Below are positions 1-7,499 of a DNA stretch of 64,000 bases, piece after piece. Every line of letters begins with the position of its first letter. The first letter of the stretch is position 1. Source of the stretch: JAFMDF01 sp965222705 (GTDB lineage Bacteria; Bacteroidota; Bacteroidia; Chitinophagales; Saprospiraceae); NCBI GenBank assembly GCA_965222705.1, contig CBDCUO010000040.1, forward strand, positions 66,798-130,797. The letters run 5' to 3'. The notes beneath the pieces are model-generated. The model was given only the letters and a program-made list of their open reading frames with translations, searched no databases and was not told the DNA's origin. The position numbers were made by a program, and so were the translations under genes.

Positions 1-910
1 TTTGGAAGTAAGGCGAATTGCCAGTAGTATTGGTTAATGTAATAGCACCATTACCATATTCAATGGCATTTCCATTGCAATCTGTGGTTTGTGTACCGCC
101 ACTACTATCACAAGCATCACCTATACCGTCACCGTCTGAATCTGCTTGATCACTATTAGGAGTATTTGGGCAATTATCATTATTATCACAAACACCATCC
201 CCGTCACTATCTCCTCCTTGATTATCACAAGGATTCCCACCACCACCACTAGATAAGGTAATGGTTTTAGTACAAATAGTTTGATAGCTTGAGTTTCTAA
301 AATTAACTATGTAATCGCCGTCACTCAAATTAGAAAGTGTAAAACTACCACCACAATTCCATCCACATTCTCCTACTACATTGTAGTTAATATCTTGAAT
401 TTGGAAGTATGGCGAATTACCAACTGTATTAGTTAATGTGATAGTTCCATTACCATATTCAATAGCATTTCCATTACAATCTGTGGTTTGTGTACCGCCT
501 CCACTACTATCACAAGCATCACCTACACCATTACCGTTAGAGTCTGCTTGGTCACTATTAGGAGTATTTGGACAATTATCGTTATTATCACAAACTCCAT
601 CTCCGTCACTATCTCCTCCTTGATTATCACAAGGATTACCCCCTCCACCACTACTAGATAAAGTAATGGTTTTAGTACAAATAGTTTGATAACTTGAGTT
701 TCTAAAGTTAACCCTATAATCACCATCACCAAGATTAGAAAGCGTGAAGCTACCACCACAATTCCATCCACATTCTCCTACTACATTGTAATTAATATCT
801 TGAATTTGGAAGTAGGGCGAATTACCAACTGTATTAGTTAATGTGATAGTTCCATTACCATATTCAATAGCATTTCCATTACAATCTGTGGTTTGTGTTC
901 CGCCACCACC
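1..910 (-). repeat. Tandem ~400-bp coding repeat (adhesin-like module plus TSP3 linker)
   Basis: The phrase beginning tttggaagta recurs at positions 1, 400 and 805, giving unit lengths of 399 and 405 bp with nearly identical sequence. Each unit encodes one module plus one thrombospondin type 3 linker. The copy nearest the catalytic domain (805 to about 910) shows only the start of a module, and the array continues past the left edge of the window. The high DNA identity points to recent unequal recombination. Confidence 0.85.
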
Positions 911-2722
911 ACTTGAACCACAACCACTTAAATTACCATTATTATCATAAGTACACCCATTAGCATGAATAGGAATGACTACTGGCAAGCCACTTAATTT
1001 AGCAGAAATTATATTTGAAGAACTACTTCCGGTTATCGTTCCGTCATTTATATTTCGAATAACCCCCTCTTCACTCCAGCCCAAATAAAAATAAGGCTTG
1101 GAAATATCAGCAGACATGCCACTTGGCAATAAAATATCAGTAGTAGCTGATTCGGGTGTGGGGTAAGTGCTTCCAGAAGAAATGCCCAAGTCTTTGGCTT
1201 TCCAGGCAACTAAATATTCTGGTTTCCCATTTGTATCTCCAAGAATAAAAGAAAATAATTCTCCTTCCTGATTGTATTCTTCGTCTATAACATCCAGAAA
1301 ACGCTTGTCTCCAAGCCGTTCGACGAAAGTCTTTACAGCAAAAAATGCAGGCTTTTTATTTCCATTTCTATCAATTAGTCCTGTTGAGCAAAAAAAAGGC
1401 ACTTCCGCAACTTGGTCTTTAAGCCAATAAGAAAATGCTTTATGAATGCCAAACCTTGCTCCTACTAAGTAAGCTCTTACGGTGTAGGCTGCCTGATTGG
1501 CCTTACCGACCCCAAAGTTACATCCTTCTATATCGCTATTCCAACCAAATTCGGTCATATTTACCCTAGCGTGACCCATACCATTTTGTCGCCGCCACTC
1601 ATCCATGTTTTTTAAAGATAAAAATCCACCACTTGGACTTTCAGGAGTAAATTTGATTTGAAGATTACTACCAGCATTACAGGGGTCAATCGGAAAGGCG
1701 TAATTATGCACGTTTAAATAATCAATATAGTTTTTTACATTTGGATCATTGGGAATCATATCGTGAACATACTGATTCGGCGCACCAGAACAAGCCCCTC
1801 TGGCGTCAAAGGCAGCAGCAGATAGCCTCATTCGCCAATCTTCTTTATTATTTCCATAATAGCTTTTTAAGGCCTGAACGGCTCCTCTTAATATAGCATG
1901 ATAGCCGTCTTTACCAGGCGTATTCGTTCCCCAAGGTTCATTCCCTATTTCAAGGACATTTACCACACATTTTTTGGTGTAATTACCACTAGCATCTGTA
2001 TCTTTTGGGCAGAAGGTGGCAGCAAAATTTTTTATATAATTAAAAGCATTTCCCTCAATATTACTCAATCCGCCCCACTCCTCCAGGGTGTACCACTTGT
2101 TTGGATAGCTTCGGGATTCTCCGGGATAGTTAGAACAAGGGGCCACCTGGATTGGATTACCCTGGGCATCTACCGTACTTATAACCCCATTAATCACTAA
2201 ATCCGTCTCTAATGCCGCATAAACACTTCGGATTTTATGCTGGTCATTTCTCCAGGCACAATAGTGGGTTTTATAGTCGAAAAAACCGTATTGACTTTTT
2301 CCATTTGCAATTCTACTGTCATCACAGAATTCATAATTACAATCAAAAATTCCATTGGTTTGCTTATAAAGGTCACCACAATCACAATCAACCACCTCTA
2401 AAACTACATCCTTGGGATAAAATTTCTGTCCCAAGTCATCGTGCATCTTATGAAAACTTCTATAATTATAAATCACCTCTTCTGCGTTAAAATTATTGAC
2501 AGTATTAGCATCATTTTCAAATTCCGTAATTTCTTTTCCACCGGCGGTCCCAATCAGTTCATTAAAAAGGGTGGGATTGGGCTTGGCATTATCGGCTGCA
2601 AAATAAGTTGGATTTAAAGTTGGATGGGCTTTCTGCCAATCTGCTAATTGACCAAAACTAGGCGTATAAAACAAAAAAAATAAACAACAACTAAAAAATG
2701 AAGCATAAAATCTAATTTTCAT
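1..2722 (-). CDS. Secreted GH-A clan glycoside hydrolase with tandem adhesin-like modules (C-terminus beyond window)
   Basis: The reverse-strand frame is open from the ATG at 2720-2722 to the window edge, so the C-terminus is missing. Residues 1-25 form a signal peptide (MKIRFYAS start, hydrophobic core, then SFGQ). The body to about residue 530 looks like a clan GH-A (beta/alpha)8 hydrolase: EIGNEPWG places a likely acid/base Glu at residue 262 and MTEFGWNSD a likely nucleophile Glu at residue 391. The exact GH family is not assignable by eye. From about residue 610 it alternates roughly 80-residue modules (DCNGNAIEYGNGTITL ... CGWNCGG ... GDGDYRVNF) with calcium-binding thrombospondin type 3 linkers (DNNDNCPNTPNSDQADSDG). 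It is presumably secreted and acts on a polysaccharide; a T9SS tail would be expected outside the window. It is transcribed away from the LRR genes. Confidence 0.85.
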   Translation of the reverse strand, partial: MKIRFYASFFSCCLFFLFYTPSFGQLADWQKAHPTLNPTYFAADNAKPNPTLFNELIGTAGGKEITEFENDANTVNNFNAEEVIYNYRSFHKMHDDLGQKFYPKDVVLEVVDCDCGDLYKQTNGIFDCNYEFCDDSRIANGKSQYGFFDYKTHYCAWRNDQHKIRSVYAALETDLVINGVISTVDAQGNPIQVAPCSNYPGESRSYPNKWYTLEEWGGLSNIEGNAFNYIKNFAATFCPKDTDASGNYTKKCVVNVLEIGNEPWGTNTPGKDGYHAILRGAVQALKSYYGNNKEDWRMRLSAAAFDARGACSGAPNQYVHDMIPNDPNVKNYIDYLNVHNYAFPIDPCNAGSNLQIKFTPESPSGGFLSLKNMDEWRRQNGMGHARVNMTEFGWNSDIEGCNFGVGKANQAAYTVRAYLVGARFGIHKAFSYWLKDQVAEVPFFCSTGLIDRNGNKKPAFFAVKTFVERLGDKRFLDVIDEEYNQEGELFSFILGDTNGKPEYLVAWKAKDLGISSGSTYPTPESATTDILLPSGMSADISKPYFYLGWSEEGVIRNINDGTITGSSSSNIISAKLSGLPVVIPIHANGCTYDNNGNLSGCGSSGGGGTQTTDCNGNAIEYGNGTITLTNTVGNSPYFQIQDINYNVVGECGWNCGGSFTLSNLGDGDYRVNFRNSSYQTICTKTITLSSSGGGGNPCDNQGGDSDGDGVCDNNDNCPNTPNSDQADSNGNGVGDACDSSGGGTQTTDCNGNAIEYGNGTITLTNTVGNSPYFQIQDINYNVVGECGWNCGGSFTLSNLSDGDYIVNFRNSSYQTICTKTITLSSGGGGNPCDNQGGDSDGDGVCDNNDNCPNTPNSDQADSDGDGIGDACDSSGGTQTTDCNGNAIEYGNGAITLTNTTGNSPYFQ

Positions 2723-3148
2723 AAGAAGCAGGTGTTTTACAATGGTTAAAGAAAGGCATAGCCAAACCCTTGATTAGCCGTCGCTGGGCGGTAATCTTTC
2801 TGCTAAGACTAAGCCATTAATGAAAATGGGTTTTCGTTTTAACCGGTACAGGGTTTAATCAACACCAGAGGGAGGGTCAACCAGATTTATTCTGTGTTTG
2901 AAAAATTTATAGCACTGCTACTAAGTGTTCCGCGAACGCCTTAGCGCATTTATTAAGAAGAGCATGTCTGTAAGTAAGGGTACAAGTACTATGCCATATT
3001 TAACAAGATGTATTCAGAAATAAAAATAAGGGCATTTTTTGTTATATGTAGCGTGTTTACTATCTTAGACTTAGCAAGCAGGAATGCTAGAAAATTATTT
3101 AGAAAAAATAAGGTGGAATGTATCAACAAGCAAGCAAGCCCTTTTTTC
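2723..3148. other. Intergenic region between divergent secreted-protein genes
   Basis: This roughly 425-bp stretch should hold the promoter of the hydrolase on the reverse strand. No convincing -7 element, RNA gene or protein-like frame was seen. The 70-codon frame across its right end has no family resemblance and runs into the conserved leader. A GC-rich patch near 2929-2948 is unexplained. Confidence 0.4.
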
Positions 3149-3256
3149 TTTGCAAGTCATTTGTTTACTAAACAGTTAATTTGTAGCTTTATGCTTAGCT
3201 CATACCTCCTATCCCATTGAATAAAACTCGCTCAACAAGCTTAAAAAACAAAAACA
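3149..3256 (+). promoter_or_regulatory. Promoter/leader cassette, copy 1
   Basis: These 108 bases up to the ATG match the segments before the next two genes (5287-5394, 7392-7499) base for base as far as read. A Bacteroidota-type promoter fits: TTTG at 3149-3152 as the -33 element and TTAATTTG at 3176-3183 as the -7 element (7 of 8 to TAnnTTTG), 23 bp apart. The inferred leader is about 65 nt and ends in an A-rich stretch without Shine-Dalgarno. In this copy the identity begins at the -33 box. Confidence 0.6.
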
Positions 3257-5224
3257 ATGAATAACATCAAATGCTTGCTCTTTTTATTCTTCTTTGGCTT
3301 TTTTCTCGCTGCTCAGGGTCAATCGCTTGATTGTGCAGACAGGGATTATCCCTTTTTGGTTTCCTTTTACAAATCCACCAATGGAGAGGATTGGATTAAT
3401 AAATGGGATACGACCAATTGTGATATATGCAGTTGGTATGGGATTACTTGTAATGGGTTTAGCCCAGATGCCAGTCGGGTAAGTAAGCTGGAACTTTCCA
3501 ATAATAACTTGTCTGGCACCTTACCTCTTGACATCGGGGAAATGTCAAACATGAGAGTACTAGACCTATCTAATAATCATATATCCGGTAGTCTTCCTAC
3601 AAGCTTCCTGGGTATAGGACTAACAGTTTTAGATTTAAGTAATAATCAAATGAATGGGGAAATTCCGCCTGAAATATGGAGATTTGCAATGATGGCGAAT
3701 CTTGATTTAAGCAATAATCAGTTTAGTGGTCCTATTCCCAGTGGAATTGGTAGTATAGGTTTTGCAATACGAGACTTTGTAGATTCAATTATTGTTGACA
3801 TAGAAAATAATCAACTATCGGGGTGTTATCCCCCTCTTTTAAAAACGTTTCATTGTGTTGGGACCTCAGAACCCACTTACCTTTTTACTCAGGATAATCC
3901 AGATTTACCTTTTCAAGGCGATTATTTTAAATTTTGTGAAACAGGTCTAGGCTCAGAAGACCTGGATAATGACGGCATCTGCAATAGCGAAGACTGCGAT
4001 GATACCAATGCTAGCATTGGAGCTTCGCAACCACCAGGCACGGCCTGTGACGACGGCAATCCCAATACCGTCAATGATATGGTGGGGGAAGACGGTTGTA
4101 CTTGTGTTGGCACTCCGATAAGTGGCGGCACTGCCGACTGCTCCACCCTCCAATTCACCTCCCAATCCAATCAAATCACCGTTTCTGGCTTAAGTCCTTC
4201 TTCCAAAATAGAACTCATCGGTCAACATACCGACTGGCAGATTGTGCCTGTTTGTGAAGGCAATTGCTCCGAAAGCCAGGTCATTGCTGACTTACAGGCG
4301 GGGGATTACTTTGTAAAGGTTCAACTCTTTGGTCAGAACGGGACTTTTTGCTATCGAGAAGAGCTAGTAAGCGTATCTGACGGTGGCGGCAGCACAGGCG
4401 GAGCCGCCGATTGCAATAAGCTAGTGTTTACCGGCGGAGACGGACAAATTACAGTTAGTGGGCTAACAGCCACTTATGATAAAGTAGAAATCATTGGCAG
4501 AAACACCGACTGGCAGGTCATCTCTATTTGTGAAGGCAATTGCTCCAATCCGCAAATCATCCCTGACCTGTTAGCCGGAGACTATACCGTCAAAGTCAAT
4601 CAAGGCGGCAATGACGGCAGCTTTTGCTATCGGGAGGAGTCAGTAAGTGTATCTGACGGTGGCGGCAGCACAGGCGGAGCCGCCGATTGCAATAAGCTGG
4701 TGTTTACCGGCGGGGACGGACAAATCACCGTAGAAGGGCTAACAGCCACTTATGACAAAGTAGAGATTATTGGTAGAAATACGAATTGGCAGGTGATTCT
4801 TGTGTGTGAGGGTAATTGCATGGACACCCAAATCATCCCTGACCTACTAGCTGGAGACTATACTGTCAAAGTCTATCAAGGTGGCAATGACGGCAGCTTT
4901 TGCTATCGAGAAGAGCAAGTAATAATAACAATAAGTAGTGCTAATCGAAATGGAGACCTGGACGCTGAAAAAGCCATAAGTCTTTATCCCAATCCGGCAA
5001 AAACGGAGCTATGGGTGGATTGGGGAGAGTTTAGCGGTCAATCAGGCACGGTCAGCATCTATAATGTGCTCGGACAAAAAATCACTCAAAAGGCATACAC
5101 TACTGGGGATAAGCCATTAAGGTTCAACGTTTCTGATTACCAAAATGGTTTGTATTATTTAGCTATTGAAGCTAAGGGTAATCGCTCTATCACCAAGCGG
5201 TTTGTGGTGGAGAATTGGAAGTAA
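3257..5224 (+). CDS. Secreted leucine-rich-repeat protein with adhesin-like modules and T9SS sorting domain
   Basis: The product has 655 residues. Residues 1-22 are a signal peptide ending in QGQS. Residues about 24-225 are plant-type leucine-rich repeats (LDLSNNHISGSLP, LDLSNNQFSGPIP) capped by paired cysteines (NCDICSWYGITC). Residues about 232-287 form a Cys/Asp-rich, MopE-like calcium-binding segment (DLDNDGICNSEDCDD). Three ~80-residue modules follow, starting near 293, 384 and 475, each with the pattern Cys ... GQIT ... W ... CEGNC ... AGDY ... FCYREE. Residues about 571-655 are a type A T9SS C-terminal sorting domain (LYPNPAKTELWVDW to the terminal lysine). It is predicted to be exported by T9SS and displayed on or released from the cell as a binding protein; no ligand can be deduced. 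Its head recurs almost unchanged in the gene at 7500. Confidence 0.9.
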   Translation: MNNIKCLLFLFFFGFFLAAQGQSLDCADRDYPFLVSFYKSTNGEDWINKWDTTNCDICSWYGITCNGFSPDASRVSKLELSNNNLSGTLPLDIGEMSNMRVLDLSNNHISGSLPTSFLGIGLTVLDLSNNQMNGEIPPEIWRFAMMANLDLSNNQFSGPIPSGIGSIGFAIRDFVDSIIVDIENNQLSGCYPPLLKTFHCVGTSEPTYLFTQDNPDLPFQGDYFKFCETGLGSEDLDNDGICNSEDCDDTNASIGASQPPGTACDDGNPNTVNDMVGEDGCTCVGTPISGGTADCSTLQFTSQSNQITVSGLSPSSKIELIGQHTDWQIVPVCEGNCSESQVIADLQAGDYFVKVQLFGQNGTFCYREELVSVSDGGGSTGGAADCNKLVFTGGDGQITVSGLTATYDKVEIIGRNTDWQVISICEGNCSNPQIIPDLLAGDYTVKVNQGGNDGSFCYREESVSVSDGGGSTGGAADCNKLVFTGGDGQITVEGLTATYDKVEIIGRNTNWQVILVCEGNCMDTQIIPDLLAGDYTVKVYQGGNDGSFCYREEQVIITISSANRNGDLDAEKAISLYPNPAKTELWVDWGEFSGQSGTVSIYNVLGQKITQKAYTTGDKPLRFNVSDYQNGLYYLAIEAKGNRSITKRFVVENWK

Positions 5225-5394
5225 ACCCCCTAGATTGGCTATTCAATCCTTCATTCAAAATAGCTTTGAAGGAGGGCTACTTTATATTTGCAAGTCATTT
5301 GTTTACTAAACAGTTAATTTGTAGCTTTATGCTTAGCTCATACCTCCTATCCCATTGAATAAAACTCGCTCAACAAGCTTAAAAAACAAAAACA
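5225..5394 (+). promoter_or_regulatory. Duplicated intergenic cassette with promoter, copy 2
   Basis: The whole 170-bp gap between the first and second LRR-cluster genes is repeated at 7330-7499 with one visible difference (ctactt against ctactc). Its last 108 bases are the shared leader: TTTG at 5287-5290, TTAATTTG at 5314-5321. The first part can fold through TCCTTCA and TGAAGGA, possibly a weak terminator for the preceding gene; no T-tract follows, so that is uncertain. Confidence 0.6.
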
Positions 5395-7329
5395 ATGAAC
5401 AAATTTAAACACTTAATTTTCTCTTACTATTTTATTTTTTCTTTTGCCCCTTTATTAGTAGCTCAAGATTGTCCAATTGAAATTTTAGAAGTAGATTTTC
5501 CTATAGAGGTAAGTCCTGGGGAAACCGTTACAAGTACTATCAAAGTAGAAAATATTAGTGATGCTCGTTCAGATGATTTAACCTTAGGGCTTTACATACT
5601 TAATGTTAATGGTCCACTTAATGTTGGGCTCACTTTAATAGGAGAGACTGTATCACTAGACTTAGATGCAAATGCTACTAAAACTATTCCCTTGACAATA
5701 ACTCTGCCAGACCCTCTATTTAACCGAAACACCCTTTTCAATGGTAATTTAAATAGATTCACCATGATAATAAGGTCTCCTGACAGTTCAGAGATATTTT
5801 TTGGAAATGAATGTGATACCGTCAACCTAAATTTTTCTATCAATAACCCAGTTACTGATTTAGCCTTGAATTTTATCAATGTTGAAGATTGTAGAAATAG
5901 TGATGATGTGGTGAGCACAGATATTTGTCTAAAAAATTTAAATGATAATGTTACGGTTAGAGGGCCAATTTATGTCAGAGCAACCCCGTCCTGTGGTTTT
6001 TTTAATCCCAATTTATCAGGCTTCGAGTGCATAGCTGGGGTTCCATTTTTAGTTATGCAACAAGATTTATTACCTAAAGATTCTATTATTTTTGAGAAGC
6101 CTTTAAAAGTTCCAAGTGGCATCTTTGTTAATTACAGTTTTTCGATTTTAACGAGTGATTTAATAAATGTAAAAGACTCAAACCCCGATAATAATACTCT
6201 TATAAAAACATTTACTGATATAGAAGATTGTAGGAGTAATGCAAATTGCTCCACCCTCCAATTCACCTCCCAATCCAATCAAATCACCGTTTCTGGCTTA
6301 AGTCCTTCTTCCAAAATAGAACTCATCGGTCAACATACCGATTGGCAGATTGTGCCTGTTTGTGAAGGCAATTGCTCCGAAAGCCAGGTCATTGCTGACT
6401 TACAGGCGGGGGATTACTTTGTAAAGGTTCAACTCTTTGGTCAGGACGGGACTTTTTGCTATCGAGAGGAGCAGGTAAGTGTGTCGGGGGAAGGTGGCAC
6501 AGGCGGAGCCGCCGATTGCAATAAGCTAGTGTTTACCGGCGGGGACGGACAAATTACAGTTAGTGGGCTAACAGCCACTTATGACAAAGTAGAAATCATT
6601 GGCAGAAACACCGACTGGCAGGTCATCTCTATTTGTGAAGGCAATTGCTCCAATCCGCAAATCATCCCTGACCTGTTAGCCGGAGACTATACCGTCAAAG
6701 TCAATCAAGGCGGCAATGACGGTAGCTTTTGCTATCGGGAGGAGTCAGTAAGTGTATCTGACGGTGGCGGCAGCACAGGCGGAGCCGCCGATTGCAATAA
6801 GCTGGTGTTTACCGGTGGGGACGGACAAATCACCGTAGAAGGGCTAACAGCCACTTATGACAAAGTAGAGATTATTGGTAGAAATACGAATTGGCAGGTG
6901 ATTCTTGTGTGTGAGGGCAATTGCATGGACACCCAAATCATCCCTGACCTACTAGCTGGGGACTATACCGTCAAAGTCTATCAAGGTGGCAATGACGGCA
7001 GCTTTTGCTATCGGGAGGAGCTAGTAGTAATAACAACAAGTAGTGCTAATCGAAATGGAGACCTGGACGCTGAAAAAGCCATAAGTCTTTATCCCAATCC
7101 GGCAAAAACGGAGCTATGGGTGGATTGGGGAGAGTTTAGCGGTCAATCAGGCACGGTCAGCATCTATAATATGCTCGGACAAAAAATCACTCAAAAGGCA
7201 TACACTACTGGGGATAAGCCACTAAGATTCAACGTTTCTGATTACCAAAATGGTTTGTATTATTTAGCTATTGAAGCTAAGGGTAATCGCTCTATCACCA
7301 AGCGTTTTGTGGTGGAGAATTGGAAGTAA
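5395..7329 (+). CDS. Secreted CARDB-like protein with adhesin-like modules and T9SS sorting domain
   Basis: The product has 644 residues. Residues 1-24 are a signal peptide (MNKFKHLIFS ... LLVAQ). Residues 25-280 are all-beta with the look of CARDB/Ig-like repeats (PIEVSPGETVTSTIKVENIS; later DSNPDNNTLIKTF). This head is unlike the LRR heads of the genes on either side. From residue 284 the protein becomes nearly identical to its neighbours: one CSTLQF-type module, two CNKLVF-type modules (about 371 and 463), then the shared type A sorting domain from about 561. The abrupt switch from unique head to shared tail at about nt 6244 supports head exchange by recombination. The ligand is unknown; the sorting domain supports T9SS export. 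Confidence 0.88.
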   Translation: MNKFKHLIFSYYFIFSFAPLLVAQDCPIEILEVDFPIEVSPGETVTSTIKVENISDARSDDLTLGLYILNVNGPLNVGLTLIGETVSLDLDANATKTIPLTITLPDPLFNRNTLFNGNLNRFTMIIRSPDSSEIFFGNECDTVNLNFSINNPVTDLALNFINVEDCRNSDDVVSTDICLKNLNDNVTVRGPIYVRATPSCGFFNPNLSGFECIAGVPFLVMQQDLLPKDSIIFEKPLKVPSGIFVNYSFSILTSDLINVKDSNPDNNTLIKTFTDIEDCRSNANCSTLQFTSQSNQITVSGLSPSSKIELIGQHTDWQIVPVCEGNCSESQVIADLQAGDYFVKVQLFGQDGTFCYREEQVSVSGEGGTGGAADCNKLVFTGGDGQITVSGLTATYDKVEIIGRNTDWQVISICEGNCSNPQIIPDLLAGDYTVKVNQGGNDGSFCYREESVSVSDGGGSTGGAADCNKLVFTGGDGQITVEGLTATYDKVEIIGRNTNWQVILVCEGNCMDTQIIPDLLAGDYTVKVYQGGNDGSFCYREELVVITTSSANRNGDLDAEKAISLYPNPAKTELWVDWGEFSGQSGTVSIYNMLGQKITQKAYTTGDKPLRFNVSDYQNGLYYLAIEAKGNRSITKRFVVENWK

Positions 7330-7499
7330 ACCCCCTAGATTGGCTATTCAATCCTTCATTCAAAATAGCTTTGAAGGAGGGCTACTCTATATTTGCAAGT
7401 CATTTGTTTACTAAACAGTTAATTTGTAGCTTTATGCTTAGCTCATACCTCCTATCCCATTGAATAAAACTCGCTCAACAAGCTTAAAAAACAAAAACA
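7330..7499 (+). promoter_or_regulatory. Duplicated intergenic cassette with promoter, copy 3
   Basis: This is the second copy of the 170-bp intergenic unit (compare 5225-5394). Its last 108 bases carry TTTG at 7392-7395 and TTAATTTG at 7419-7426, and the A-rich segment before the ATG is the same in all three copies. Identical promoters suggest the three genes are expressed together. Confidence 0.6.

Noticed and set aside
438..771. Frames on both strands inside the hydrolase gene
   Set aside because: They are antisense or shifted readings of the repeat array in the glycoside hydrolase; compositions are dominated by repeated residues.
1..910. CRISPR array
   Set aside because: The units are about 400 bp, coding and in frame, with no unique spacers. 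The 72-bp repeats at 7947 are adjacent copies without spacers as well.
2209..2490. Two overlapping frames near the hydrolase N-terminal region
   Set aside because: They are other-frame readings of the hydrolase, which is continuous through here and contains the catalytic Glu motifs further on.
3008..3220. 70-codon forward frame before the first LRR gene
   Set aside because: It runs into the conserved promoter/leader region and has no family resemblance. The same 3' half would occur before the other two genes without a matching start.
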